Source of the DNA: Vreelandella populi
Lineage (GTDB): Bacteria > Pseudomonadota > Gammaproteobacteria > Pseudomonadales > Halomonadaceae
Assembly (NCBI RefSeq): GCF_003989825.1
Contig: NZ_RZHE01000004.1
Span: 124,001 to 188,000 of the forward strand
Direction: 5' to 3'
Length of the DNA: 64,000 nucleotides
Positions 8,748 through 17,637 of the stretch are shown here, piece after piece. The first letter of the stretch is position 1; every line of letters begins with the position of its first letter. Position numbers and translations under genes: made by a program. The notes under the pieces are model-generated. The model did no database searches. It saw nothing but the letters and a program-made list of their open reading frames with translations, and was not told the origin of the DNA.

Positions 8748-10655
8748 TTAGTCGCCCTCCACATTGGCGGTATCTTCTTCGAGAACTTCTTTAATATCGT
8801 CCGCGTTTGGAGCTTCATCTTTCAAAAGCCACGCATCGGTCATTGCGCGCGCCAGATGGGCTGCATGAGTACTGCCCCCGCCCGCATTTTCAACGATCAC
8901 CGAAACAGCAATCTGTGGGTCTTCAACCGGTGCAAAGGCCATGAACAGAGCATGATCCCGCAAGCGCTCTTCAAGCTCATCAGCGTTATAACGCTGGTCC
9001 TGGCCAAGTGAAAACACCTGGGCGGTGCCTGACTTGCCCCCCATGCGGTACTCAAGCCCAACCCCGGTTCGCCGGGCAGTGCCTTCGCTGCCGCTGATCA
9101 CTTTTTCCATGCCGCTAAATACACGACCCCACCAGGCGTCATTTTCAAGGTGAATATCGTCCAGGGTATTGGGCAAATCGTGGGGCACCAGTTCATCACC
9201 AATTTCCAGCGCCAGGCGTGGTTTTACCCAATGACCGCGATTGGCCAATGCCGCCGTGGCGCTGGCCAGTTGCAGCGGGGTTATCTGCCAATACCCCTGC
9301 CCAATACCCACAGACAGCGTTTCGCCAGGGTACCAAGCCTGGTTGAAACGCTCACGCTTCCACTCTCGTGAGGGCATTAGGCCACTGCTTTCGCCCTGCA
9401 CATCGTGGGCAACCCGCTGGCCAAAACCAAAGCCGCTCATACGCTCGTGGAGCTTATCGATGCCAAGGTCGTGGGCCAGGGTGTAGTAATAGGTATTGTT
9501 GGACACGGCCAGCGAGCGTTCCATATCCACCCTCCCATGCCCCCAACGTAGCCAGTTACGATAGCGACGCGAGTCATTGGGCAGCTGATAGTAGCCGGGG
9601 TCGTTGATTGTGCTATCTGGCGTGACAACACCTTCAGTAAGCCCCGCCAGGGCCAGAAAGGGCTTGATGGTCGAGCCTGGTGGATAGTGCCCGCGAATGG
9701 AGCGGTTGAACAGCGGCAAATCCAGGTCTTCCTGCAGGGCGCGGTAAGAGACAACGTCAATACCGGTGACGAACTGATTACTATCGAATCCGGGCGTCGA
9801 CACCATGGCCAGGATTTCGCCAGTGGCCGGGACGATCGCCACAATCGAGCCGCGCCGGCCATTCATCAGCTCGTACGCTAGTGTTTGCAGCGACTTATCG
9901 ATGGTGAGCACCAGGTTTTCACCCGGCACGGGGTCTGTTCGTCCCAGCTCCCTCAATACGCGCCCACGGGCATTGGTTTCGACCTTGCGAAGCCCTGCCT
10001 CACCGTGCAGCTCTTCTTCGTAAAACCGCTCGACACCTGTTTTACCGATAAAGTGCGTACCCGCATAGCGTCCTGCATCCAGCGTTCGCAGTTCTTCAGC
10101 ATTGATTCGCCCCACGTAGCCCAGGGTGTGGGCCATCACCTCAGCATCTGGGTAGTAACGCAGAAGCTGTGCCTCGACCTCAACACCCGGCAAGCGATGA
10201 CGATTCACCGCCAGGCGTGCGATTTGATCCTCGCTAAGATCACTCATCAACAGCGCTGGTTGGAAAGGACGCTGACGCTGGCGAGAGCGCACATTAAATG
10301 CCTCGATATCTTCCTCAGGGAGTTCCAGAAGTTCGACCAGTAGCGCTAATGTGTCCTCAAGGCTATCGACCCGCTCACGTACCAGCGTCAGATTATAAGT
10401 GGGACGATTTTCAGCGAGCAGCACGCCGTTTCGATCATAGATCAGGCCCCGATTAGGGGGTAATGGCTCAACTCGCACGCGGTTTTTTTCCGAGCGTGTC
10501 GTATAGATTTCATGCTGAACAATTTGCAGATAAGCCAAACGCCCCACCAGGAGGCTGGTAAGGGTAATAACCACTAAAACGGCAAGCAGCGCCCTGACAC
10601 GGAAAATACGCAGCTCTTGCTCGGAATTTTTTAGCGTGTCACGGCGCTGAGGCAT
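8748..10655 (-). CDS. mrdA: peptidoglycan D,D-transpeptidase MrdA (PBP2)
   Basis: Class B penicillin-binding protein of the elongasome, 635 residues. There is one N-terminal membrane helix (about 20-45), a pedestal domain, and a transpeptidase domain with the SxxK serine motif (PGSTIKPF, about 328), SNN (about 384) and KSGTAQVF (about 542). It is the first cell-wall gene of the block and precedes rodA with a 3-bp gap. The acidic C-terminal tail is a likely lineage feature. A palindrome with half-sites just upstream (10709-10736) may mark an internal promoter. Confidence 0.97.
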   Translation of the reverse strand: MPQRRDTLKNSEQELRIFRVRALLAVLVVITLTSLLVGRLAYLQIVQHEIYTTRSEKNRVRVEPLPPNRGLIYDRNGVLLAENRPTYNLTLVRERVDSLEDTLALLVELLELPEEDIEAFNVRSRQRQRPFQPALLMSDLSEDQIARLAVNRHRLPGVEVEAQLLRYYPDAEVMAHTLGYVGRINAEELRTLDAGRYAGTHFIGKTGVERFYEEELHGEAGLRKVETNARGRVLRELGRTDPVPGENLVLTIDKSLQTLAYELMNGRRGSIVAIVPATGEILAMVSTPGFDSNQFVTGIDVVSYRALQEDLDLPLFNRSIRGHYPPGSTIKPFLALAGLTEGVVTPDSTINDPGYYQLPNDSRRYRNWLRWGHGRVDMERSLAVSNNTYYYTLAHDLGIDKLHERMSGFGFGQRVAHDVQGESSGLMPSREWKRERFNQAWYPGETLSVGIGQGYWQITPLQLASATAALANRGHWVKPRLALEIGDELVPHDLPNTLDDIHLENDAWWGRVFSGMEKVISGSEGTARRTGVGLEYRMGGKSGTAQVFSLGQDQRYNADELEERLRDHALFMAFAPVEDPQIAVSVIVENAGGGSTHAAHLARAMTDAWLLKDEAPNADDIKEVLEEDTANVEGD

Positions 10656-10708
10656 GGCAACAGAGAACTCTTAAATCAGTCGATTGACGTTACAAAAGCC
10701 GACATATA

Positions 10709-10736
10709 ACACCGTCTATATACACCGTTAACGGTG
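10709..10736. promoter_or_regulatory. palindrome plus repeated half-site upstream of mrdA
   Basis: CACCGTTAACGGTG (10723-10736) is a perfect 14-bp palindrome spanning the rlmH stop. A second ACACCGT half-site occurs at 10709-10715, thirteen bases from the one at 10722-10728. On the minus strand a TATATAG box lies between them. This could be an operator and internal promoter for mrdA-rodA. It is only a pattern reading; part of the palindrome also encodes the end of RlmH. Confidence 0.3.
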
Positions 10737-11195
10737 ATAGGGATGGCCAACCAGCAACGTCCAGGCACGGTAAAGCTGCTCAGCAAGTATAATGCGAACT
10801 AATGGGTGTGGCAGTGTCAGCGGAGAGAGTGACCAGGCTTTATCAGCCATTGCCGATAATGCAGGTTCAAGTCCATCAGGACCACCGACCAGAAGGACGA
10901 TATCGCGACCATTCATCCGCCAGGCATCAGCTTCCTGAGCCAACTGCTCGGTAGTCCAGGGTTTCCCCTTTACCTCAAGCGCTACAACATATTCGTCGCC
11001 ACGCAGCTTATCGCGAATGCGCTGCGCCTCCTGGGCACGCGCTTTCACGATATCTGCGTTCTTGCCGCGCTGACCAAGTGGGATTTCTTCTATTTCAAGG
11101 CTGAAATCCCGAGGGAGCCGTTTACGGTAGGTTTCAATGCCTTCTTCAACCCATGCCGGCATTTTGGTACCTACCGCTAACAGCCGGATCCTCAT
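10728..11195 (-). CDS. rlmH: 23S rRNA pseudouridine-1915 N3-methyltransferase RlmH
   Basis: A 155-residue SPOUT methyltransferase that methylates pseudouridine 1915 in helix 69 of 23S rRNA. The knot-forming AdoMet site LLVGGPDGL is at about 101-109, and the C-terminal RIILAEQLYRAW and HPYHR ending are family hallmarks. Its start overlaps the rsfS stop by four bases, the usual arrangement in gammaproteobacteria. Confidence 0.96.
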   Translation of the reverse strand: MRIRLLAVGTKMPAWVEEGIETYRKRLPRDFSLEIEEIPLGQRGKNADIVKARAQEAQRIRDKLRGDEYVVALEVKGKPWTTEQLAQEADAWRMNGRDIVLLVGGPDGLEPALSAMADKAWSLSPLTLPHPLVRIILAEQLYRAWTLLVGHPYHR

Positions 11196-11578
11196 GACAT
11201 GCGAGCTCGCTCTTCAAAATGTTCAAACGACTCGTCAGGTTTAAAACCATCGCTTGGCAGATCCGACCAAAGGCGTTCCAGATCGTAAAGAGCGCGGGCT
11301 TCGGGCAACATGATATGGACAACGACATCGCCCAGGTCCACCAGTACCCAATCGGCGTTATCGCCGCCTTCAACGCCACGCGGCTGCAGGCCTGCTGCCT
11401 TGGCTTTTTCAACCACGTTTTGCGCCAGTGCTGCAACATGACGGGTAGAGGTACCGCTGGCGATCAGCATAAGGTCGGTGACCTCGGTCAAGCTGGAAAC
11501 GTCCAGTTGGGAAATATCGCGTGCTTTTAGTTCTTCTAACGCATCAAGCGCTAGGCTTTTCAGTGTATCGATGTGCAT
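11192..11578 (-). CDS. rsfS: ribosomal silencing factor RsfS
   Basis: Binds uL14 of the large subunit and blocks subunit joining when nutrients are short. The family core LMLIASGTSTRHVAALA and GDNADWVLVDLGDVVVHIM is intact. I choose ATG 11578 (128 residues) over ATG 11599. An AGGAG lies just ahead of it, although only two bases separate them, an unusually tight spacing; the seven extra residues of the longer form look like untranslated leader. It follows nadD and overlaps rlmH. Confidence 0.93.
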   Translation of the reverse strand: MHIDTLKSLALDALEELKARDISQLDVSSLTEVTDLMLIASGTSTRHVAALAQNVVEKAKAAGLQPRGVEGGDNADWVLVDLGDVVVHIMLPEARALYDLERLWSDLPSDGFKPDESFEHFEERARMS

Positions 11579-11656
11579 GACTCCTGAAGACAACCCCATG
11601 TGGTAATCGGCTGATAAAGTCGGCCATTGTAACGGCTTCTATCGTGACTGCCAGCG

Positions 11657-12328
11657 CTATTCGTCATGTTGGGAAAAGTGTTGATAAAAGCCTTTTTCTT
11701 GAATAGCTTCTTCAACCGCTTCCGGAAGCAAATAACGTACGCTTTTGCCTTCACTAAGCCGTTCACGAATATAGGTCGCTGAAATCGCCATCATGGAGGG
11801 TAACGTCAGCATTAATACTCCCCCGCTTGGGCGCTGCATCAACGAATTCGCACCTTCGACTTCAAATGAGCCAACCAGTTCATTTAATTCTTCAGGCCAA
11901 GGCGCTTGATAGCCAGGACGCGCCATGACAACAAGATGGGCCAAGGACAGCAAGTCACCCGCCCGATGCCATTGGGGAAGACGCAAAAAAGCATCAAACC
12001 CAATAATCATGACCAAACGAGCCTGCTCACCATACTCGGCGCGCAGTTCAGCTAGCGTATCAATGCTATAGGAAGGCCCTGCGCGGCGAAGCTCACGACA
12101 GTCGGCATAAAGTCCCGGTGTCGCACCAATGCCAGTCTTCAAAAGCGCTAATCGCTGTTCGGCCGATACCTGTGGCACACCGCGTAATGGCGGCTGGGGC
12201 GCCGGTATCATATGTAACCGGTCCAGCCCCAGCGCTTCGCGCACTTCCAGAGCGCTACGAAGATGGCCGTGGTGAATGGGGTCGAACGTCCCCCCAAGCA
12301 TGCCGACCTTTATTACTTGAGAGTTCAT
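11657..12328 (-). CDS. nadD: nicotinate-nucleotide adenylyltransferase NadD
   Basis: Adenylates nicotinate mononucleotide in NAD synthesis. The nucleotidyltransferase [12 protein letters not shown] motif is at about 10-21, and the second signature [10 protein letters not shown] is near 185. The 223-residue length is normal. The start overlaps the proA stop by four bases, so proA, nadD, rsfS and rlmH look like one transcription unit. Confidence 0.96.
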   Translation of the reverse strand: MNSQVIKVGMLGGTFDPIHHGHLRSALEVREALGLDRLHMIPAPQPPLRGVPQVSAEQRLALLKTGIGATPGLYADCRELRRAGPSYSIDTLAELRAEYGEQARLVMIIGFDAFLRLPQWHRAGDLLSLAHLVVMARPGYQAPWPEELNELVGSFEVEGANSLMQRPSGGVLMLTLPSMMAISATYIRERLSEGKSVRYLLPEAVEEAIQEKGFYQHFSQHDE

Positions 12329-13632
12329 TGCCGAACCTGGCCGTCTCCAAATACGACATACTTGCGCGTGGTCAGGCCTTCCAGGCCAACCGGCCCTCGC
12401 GCATGCAGCTTGTCCGTCGAAATACCAATTTCTGCCCCCAGGCCGTACTCAAAGCCGTCGGCAAAACGCGTTGAGGCATTAACTATGACCGAACTCGAAT
12501 CCACTTCAGCCATGAAGCGGCGCGCCAAGGAGTAGTCCTGGGTTACGATGGCATCCGTATGGTGAGAACCATACTGTTCAATATGGGCGATCGCATCATC
12601 CACCCCATCAACGACCTTGATGGCTAGAACAGGGGCAAGGTATTCGGCGTACCAGTCTTCCTCTGAGGCGGCAAGCGCCTGAGGCAGCAAGGCACGAGTG
12701 CGCTCGCAGCCACGCAGCTCAACGTTATGTTCAGCGTAGGCGCGGGCCAGCTCGGGTAAAATCAGATCCGCAACTGGCGCATCCACCAGCAGGGTTTCCA
12801 TAGTATTACAGGTGCCGTAACGGTGCGTCTTGGCATTTACCGCAATCGCCAACGCCTTAGCCGGGTCTGCAGTGGTATCAATGTAAACGTGGCAGACACC
12901 ATCCAAGTGCTTGATGACCGGCACTTTGGCCTCCCGGGAGATGCGCTCGATCAGCGACTTTCCGCCCCGTGGAATAATCACATCCACATACTCGGGCATG
13001 CTGATAAGGGCACCTACTGCGGCGCGGTCAGCGGTCGCGACAACCTGAACGGCACTTGCCGGCAGACCTGCGTCTATTAGCCCTTGCGTAATGCACTCGC
13101 TGATAGCCGCATTGGATGCACTTGCCTCAGACCCTCCTCGCAGAATACAGGCATTACCTGACTTCAAGCACAGGCTGGCCGCTTCCAGCGTTACGTTGGG
13201 ACGCGATTCATATATGATGCCAATCACGCCTAGCGGCACGCGCATTTTACCCACCTGAATACCACTTGGCCGATAGCTCATATCATCAATCTCACCAACT
13301 GGGTCAGGTAGCGCCGCCACTTGGCGAAGACCTTCAATCATCGCATCAATTCGTGCGTCACTAAGCGCCAAGCGGTCCAGCAGCGCGCTATCCAGCCCGG
13401 CCTCCTTACCTCGCTGCAGATCCTCTGCATTGGCGTTCAAAATACGCTCGCGGGCGGCGGCAAGCTTTCCGGCTATTGCGTCAAGGGCGCGGTTTTTGAC
13501 ACCGGTTTCAGCGCGACGCAACGCACTAGCTGCCAAACGTGCCGCCTTACCCAGCGTCTGCATGTACGCTGGGACATCGCCGGCAGCAAGTTGCTGCTGG
13601 GCCTTATCGTTAAACGGTGCTAAAACGCTCAT
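12325..13632 (-). CDS. proA: gamma-glutamyl phosphate reductase ProA
   Basis: NADPH-dependent reduction of gamma-glutamyl phosphate to the semialdehyde in proline synthesis, a pathway relevant to osmotic stress. It is a 435-residue aldehyde-dehydrogenase-fold enzyme with the catalytic cysteine in [14 protein letters not shown] (about residue 272) and [10 protein letters not shown] near 138. It is the promoter-proximal gene of the long minus-strand block. proB is not in this window. Confidence 0.96.
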   Translation of the reverse strand: MSVLAPFNDKAQQQLAAGDVPAYMQTLGKAARLAASALRRAETGVKNRALDAIAGKLAAARERILNANAEDLQRGKEAGLDSALLDRLALSDARIDAMIEGLRQVAALPDPVGEIDDMSYRPSGIQVGKMRVPLGVIGIIYESRPNVTLEAASLCLKSGNACILRGGSEASASNAAISECITQGLIDAGLPASAVQVVATADRAAVGALISMPEYVDVIIPRGGKSLIERISREAKVPVIKHLDGVCHVYIDTTADPAKALAIAVNAKTHRYGTCNTMETLLVDAPVADLILPELARAYAEHNVELRGCERTRALLPQALAASEEDWYAEYLAPVLAIKVVDGVDDAIAHIEQYGSHHTDAIVTQDYSLARRFMAEVDSSSVIVNASTRFADGFEYGLGAEIGISTDKLHARGPVGLEGLTTRKYVVFGDGQVRQ

Positions 13633-13716
13633 GCTGTCTCCCTATTATCGTCGCGCTAGCGGTTTCGCTTGGCAATGGTGTTTCATGGTTAACAATATAT
13701 TACGCTACTTAAACGT

Positions 13717-13722
13717 TATAAT
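13717..13722 (+). promoter_or_regulatory. candidate -10 box for the 13.8-15.6 kb operon
   Basis: A perfect TATAAT lies about 90 bases before the first gene of the plus-strand trio. No good -35 sits at 16-18 bases; the nearest candidate, TTAACA at 13689-13694, is 22 bases away. The call rests on the -10 alone. Confidence 0.3.
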
Positions 13723-13811
13723 GAGTACCCTGAGTTCCGAATCTCAGTCATCCGTCTAGCGCATGTGCTGATCGGATAAATAAAGTTATTAAGGGTGAAT
13801 AGTAAGCCACC

Positions 13812-14660
13812 ATGCAAAGCAAATACAAAATCCACCTGCTGAAAGCCAATTTATTCGCTGCTTCTGGCGTACTCGCCGTTTGGTCATTATCAGCCCCTCC
13901 GCTTGCGGCACTGATGCTGTGGCTATCGCTCAGCTGGCTTTGCATTACCGCGTTACTGCTGGATTTCAGCCATCGCCATTCCCACGGCTTGCCCTGGCAA
14001 GTAGTGCCCGGTGTGCTTTTGCTTGGCATGATTGCTGTCGCGCCAGAAAGACACAGCCTACTGATATGGGCATGGGCCGCCGTTTTCATGCTTCCCCAGG
14101 CGAAGTGGGTGTTTATATTTAATGCCTGTGCGGCCACACTCAGCTGGATACTTTTAGCGCCAATATTAAACTTTCCGGAGTGGGTGTTAATGCTTCTTCT
14201 ATTGGCCATACTAGGCGTTTTGGCACTCTCCAGGGCACGACAGCTTGTGGATATGAATGGTGCTATTCGTCAGCGCTCACGCTTGATCCCAGGAGTAAAT
14301 CTTTGGGCGGGCGAGCAGCTACTGCGTGATTTACCCCGCGAGCAAACCCGTTCAGAGCGTGAGGTTATCCATGCCGAACTGTTTATCTTGCAGGTCAAGC
14401 GCCACCAGCTCTGGTCAACAGCAAAAAAGCTCTGCGAGCTTACCTACAGTTTTGAAAATGCTTACCGCCTAAATAATACAACGCTGGCAAGCCTTATGTT
14501 GTCACGTTCGGCTCAGGAGGCGGAGACTCGACGCCAACAGTTACAAGCAGCTTTTCCTGATAACGCCTTCAGCCACCACCTCCCTCTAATTGATATAGAG
14601 CCCTCCACTGTTACGCTGGAGCAACTTGGCGAACTTCCCCAAGCGCGGAGTTCGAAATGA
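13812..14660 (+). CDS. membrane protein with degenerate GGDEF-like domain (first of tandem pair)
   Basis: A 282-residue protein with about five hydrophobic helices in residues 12-145, followed by a cytoplasmic domain. That domain reads like a worn diguanylate cyclase fold. LIPGVNLWAGEQLL (about 157-170) takes the place of the usual start of the domain. ENAYRLNNTTLASLML sits where an active enzyme has R-x-GGDEF-x-x-LL, and a helix rich in Glu and Arg follows. All catalytic GGDEF residues are lost, so cyclase activity is unlikely. The gene overlaps the next by four bases and is divergent from proA. The fold assignment is my inference from pattern alone. Confidence 0.6.
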   Translation: MQSKYKIHLLKANLFAASGVLAVWSLSAPPLAALMLWLSLSWLCITALLLDFSHRHSHGLPWQVVPGVLLLGMIAVAPERHSLLIWAWAAVFMLPQAKWVFIFNACAATLSWILLAPILNFPEWVLMLLLLAILGVLALSRARQLVDMNGAIRQRSRLIPGVNLWAGEQLLRDLPREQTRSEREVIHAELFILQVKRHQLWSTAKKLCELTYSFENAYRLNNTTLASLMLSRSAQEAETRRQQLQAAFPDNAFSHHLPLIDIEPSTVTLEQLGELPQARSSK

Positions 14661-15586
14661 CCAGGCGCCTTTTTCCCAAGCGATTAATGACACTGGCTTA
14701 TAGCGCCAGCTTAGTACTGATGATGGGTTATGCCTTATGGCTTTATGGCATGGGTAATTACCAAAGCTTGTCGATTCCGGCATTTCTGACTCTGCTGTTG
14801 CTCGCGGCCTTACTGCTACATCTAGGGCAAACTACCAAGGGATATATTGCTCAAGTATTACTATTGGTGGGCACTTGTTTGGCCGTCCTGAATGCGATTT
14901 TCAATTATCCATATGCGTCAATTATGTGGCTTGGCTTGCCCATGGCGAGTGTTTTTTTACTCTTGCCTCTTTGGACGGCACTGGCGCTGGCCAGCCTGAT
15001 CGGGCCATTGGTATGGCTTGCTATTTCCCATCCACCGCAGCCTATCTCTTTCTTGTTTGGCTATATAACGCTTCTTTTGCTATTAGCCTTACCCCGCTGG
15101 GAACATGCCCGCCATAAGGCCCTGTTGCATGTAACAGACCCCAATGACAGCGACTGCGATGCCTACAATATCGATACCTTAAAGGAGCGCTTGCATAATG
15201 AGTATCAGCGGGCTGCCATGCTGAATAGGCGCCTAGCCGTACTAGTAATTCATTTACCACAGCTTGATATGGCAGAAGAGCAGTTTGGAGCCCGGGCAAA
15301 AATAGCCTTGCTTAACACCTTATGCAGCGAAGTGAACGCCCGCTGTCGTGATCATGACGTACTGGGGCGTGCCGGCGATGCTACCTTTTGGCTGGTATTG
15401 CCTGATACCAGCGAGAGCGGTGCGCTGTTAGTACGTGAACGGCTACACTATTCGCTTTCCCAATGTGTATTGATTGAAACTGGCCAGCTTGAAGCAAGGA
15501 TTGCCGCTTGTTTGCCTCGTAAAGAGAGCTTTGAGCGCTATGTGCACCGCCTGAATGCCCGTGCCAATGCACTAGCAAACGGGTGA
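14657..15586 (+). CDS. membrane protein with degenerate GGDEF domain (second of tandem pair)
   Basis: A 309-residue protein with six or so N-terminal hydrophobic helices (about 12-150) and a C-terminal GGDEF-type domain (about 170-309). The signature loop reads DVLGRAGDATFWLVLPDT: the GGDEF motif has decayed to AGDAT, although the flanking Arg, Phe and Leu-Pro pattern persists. It is probably catalytically dead and may act as a sensor or nucleotide-binding partner. Topology and domain order match the upstream gene, so the two look like diverged duplicates that are translationally coupled (ATGA overlap). The DedA-PAP2 gene follows 27 bp later. Confidence 0.65.
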   Translation: MTRRLFPKRLMTLAYSASLVLMMGYALWLYGMGNYQSLSIPAFLTLLLLAALLLHLGQTTKGYIAQVLLLVGTCLAVLNAIFNYPYASIMWLGLPMASVFLLLPLWTALALASLIGPLVWLAISHPPQPISFLFGYITLLLLLALPRWEHARHKALLHVTDPNDSDCDAYNIDTLKERLHNEYQRAAMLNRRLAVLVIHLPQLDMAEEQFGARAKIALLNTLCSEVNARCRDHDVLGRAGDATFWLVLPDTSESGALLVRERLHYSLSQCVLIETGQLEARIAACLPRKESFERYVHRLNARANALANG

Positions 15587-15613
15587 TGACTTAATGTTAT
15601 TTAGGAGTTCTTT

Positions 15614-17011
15614 GTGTCTCTAGCCGATACTCTCTATCAGCTCTCGCTCTCCCCTATAATGTTACTTCTGGTGATTTTACTGATTTCCCTGGCGGAATCC
15701 TTAGCCCTGGTTGGGCTACTGGTGCCGGGTGTTGTGCTGATTACCGCTGCGGCCTCGTTGGCGGGCCATCAATCTGTCGATTTGCTCTGGGTAATGCTGG
15801 CCGCTTTTATAGGGGCCATCCTGGGTGACGGCATCAGTTTCAGACTGGGTTATCACCACCGACAACAGATTACCCAGCGCTGGCCACTTTCTGCTCACCC
15901 TGAGTGGCTGGGTCGGGGTGCACGTTTTTTTGAACGTTACGGCCTATATTCCGTTTTTATTGGCCGTTTTGTGGGGCCGGTTCGGCCGGTTATTCCTCTG
16001 GTTGCGGGCATGATGCGTATGTCACCTCGCAGTTTTTTATGGGCCAACGTTGGCTCGGCCGTGCTATGGGCACCAGCCTATGTACTACCAGGCTATCTTC
16101 TGGGGCGCACTTGGCAGGATCATCTCGACTTGCCGCCTGGTATCAAGACTGCCCTGATAATCATGGCAGCCATCGTCGTCACACTAGCGGTCGTGTTTTC
16201 CTGGGGACGCGCGCAGGTGGGTCGCCATGGACGTGTCTACCTGGCAATTGCCCGGTTAGCCCGGCGAGTGCCATCAATGCGCCGCCCCTGGCTTGCCATG
16301 AGTCAATCGGGCGAAGTGCCGATCGCTTCGCTGCTTCTGTTTATTGTGGCCTTGACCAGCTTGTCTGGCTGGACACTGCTCGTCGTTCACCACGACGGTC
16401 CTTTGATGATCGATCTCTACGTCCAGCGTCTATTCATATGGATCGAGAACGATATCTTCATTTCGGCGGGCCTTGTGTTCGCCAAGATAGGCGACAAGCT
16501 AGGCATTGCGGTGCTTTTATTGCCTTGGGCAGTATGGATGGTTAGTCACAAGCGGTTCGATGCTTTAGCGCATTGGAGCGCAGCGGTGGGTGGTATCGCG
16601 CTTCTGAATACCTATGGAAAAGCTTATTTTGGCCGCGCGCGGCCTGATACACCTGATTACCTGACAGGCTCCCTCTCCTACCCAAGTGCTCATACCTCAA
16701 CGTCTGTAGTTGTGCTTGGATTATTGGCAGCGTTCATCGCCTCTGAGATTCCACGCAAGCAGCGAGCATGGGTTTACTGGACGGCTATTATACTGGCCGT
16801 TCCCATGGCCCTTTCCCGGCTGGTAATCGGCGTACACTGGTTCAGCGATTTGGTGGGTGGTGCACTTCTTGGTCTGGTGCTATGTGCACTGGTTCGCTTG
16901 AGCTGGCAACGCTATCCACGCAAGCCACTAAGGCCCTGCCCATGGCAGCTTTTAGGGCTTGCCTCGCTTGTATTGATTAGCGCCAGAGTCTTGTTTTTTC
17001 CGCCGGTGTGA
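15614..17011 (+). CDS. bifunctional DedA family / PAP2 phosphatase fusion
   Basis: A 465-residue membrane protein joining two modules. The N-terminal half (about 1-200) is a DedA/VTT-type domain, with GDGISFRLGYH and FFERYGLYSVFIGRFVGPVRPVIPLVAG, the class implicated in recycling undecaprenyl phosphate and other lipid carriers. The C-terminal half is a type 2 phosphatidic acid phosphatase with KAYFGRARP, SYPSAHT and SRLVIGVHWFSDLVGG, all three catalytic motifs intact. Start is GTG at 15614, six bases after TAGGAG. A flippase joined to a lipid-pyrophosphate phosphatase suggests dephosphorylation and return of a polyprenyl carrier; that role is inferred. Confidence 0.9.
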   Translation: MSLADTLYQLSLSPIMLLLVILLISLAESLALVGLLVPGVVLITAAASLAGHQSVDLLWVMLAAFIGAILGDGISFRLGYHHRQQITQRWPLSAHPEWLGRGARFFERYGLYSVFIGRFVGPVRPVIPLVAGMMRMSPRSFLWANVGSAVLWAPAYVLPGYLLGRTWQDHLDLPPGIKTALIIMAAIVVTLAVVFSWGRAQVGRHGRVYLAIARLARRVPSMRRPWLAMSQSGEVPIASLLLFIVALTSLSGWTLLVVHHDGPLMIDLYVQRLFIWIENDIFISAGLVFAKIGDKLGIAVLLLPWAVWMVSHKRFDALAHWSAAVGGIALLNTYGKAYFGRARPDTPDYLTGSLSYPSAHTSTSVVVLGLLAAFIASEIPRKQRAWVYWTAIILAVPMALSRLVIGVHWFSDLVGGALLGLVLCALVRLSWQRYPRKPLRPCPWQLLGLASLVLISARVLFFPPV

Positions 17012-17016
17012 AGCGG

Positions 17017-17637
17017 CTAGCCCAGCGCCAGCCAGAGGCCCACGCCTATCATCAGGGAGCCAGCAATACGGTTTAAAAGCCGCACATTGCCACTTTTACC
17101 CAGCGTTTTACGCAATGTTTTACCGCCTGTGGCATACACCAGCATGCTGGCAAACTCGATCATCAAGATAACTGCAATCAGCAGTAGCAGCTGGCTGCCA
17201 AGCGGGCGGTTGCTGTCTAGAAAAGGCGGTAGCAAAACCATAAAAAACGCCCAGCCTTTGGGGTTGGCAACTGCCGTGACAAAACCCTGCATGGCCAATT
17301 GCAGGCGCCCTGCCGCAGGCCCGGCGTTAAGCTCACTGGGAATGGCCATACGCCCCCGAGAACGCCACATCATGATGCCCAGATACATCAAGTAAGCCCC
17401 GCCTACCCATTTAAAAGCCGTAAAGAGTTCAGGCTGGCTTAGCATTAGCGCGGCAACGCCCGCCCCAGCTGCTGCAGCCACCAAGCCTACGCCGATAAGC
17501 TCGCCCACCATCATCCAAAGTGTGCGCTTAACGCCCTGGGTCATTCCCAGCACCATAGCAAGCGTCATGCACATGCCAGGGGTAAGCGAAACAAATAAAA
17601 AGGTGGGTATGAAGATCGAGAGCGTGGCCCAGGTCAT
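17017..17637 (-). CDS. LysE/RhtB family exporter
   Basis: A 206-residue inner-membrane protein with six predicted helices and the N-terminal LysE-family signature FVSLTPGMCMTLAMVLGMTQG. The family exports amino acids or related small molecules; the substrate cannot be told. Its ATG overlaps the ubiX stop by four bases, making it the last gene of an mpl-ubiX-lysE operon. It converges on the DedA-PAP2 gene with only five bases between stops and no terminator hairpin. Confidence 0.88.
   Translation of the reverse strand: MTWATLSIFIPTFLFVSLTPGMCMTLAMVLGMTQGVKRTLWMMVGELIGVGLVAAAAGAGVAALMLSQPELFTAFKWVGGAYLMYLGIMMWRSRGRMAIPSELNAGPAAGRLQLAMQGFVTAVANPKGWAFFMVLLPPFLDSNRPLGSQLLLLIAVILMIEFASMLVYATGGKTLRKTLGKSGNVRLLNRIAGSLMIGVGLWLALG

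Noticed and set aside
13748-14209. 153-codon antisense frame opposite the first degenerate-GGDEF gene
   Set aside because: The plus-strand protein has coherent membrane helices and overlaps its neighbour; the antisense frame shows no domain pattern or start signal.
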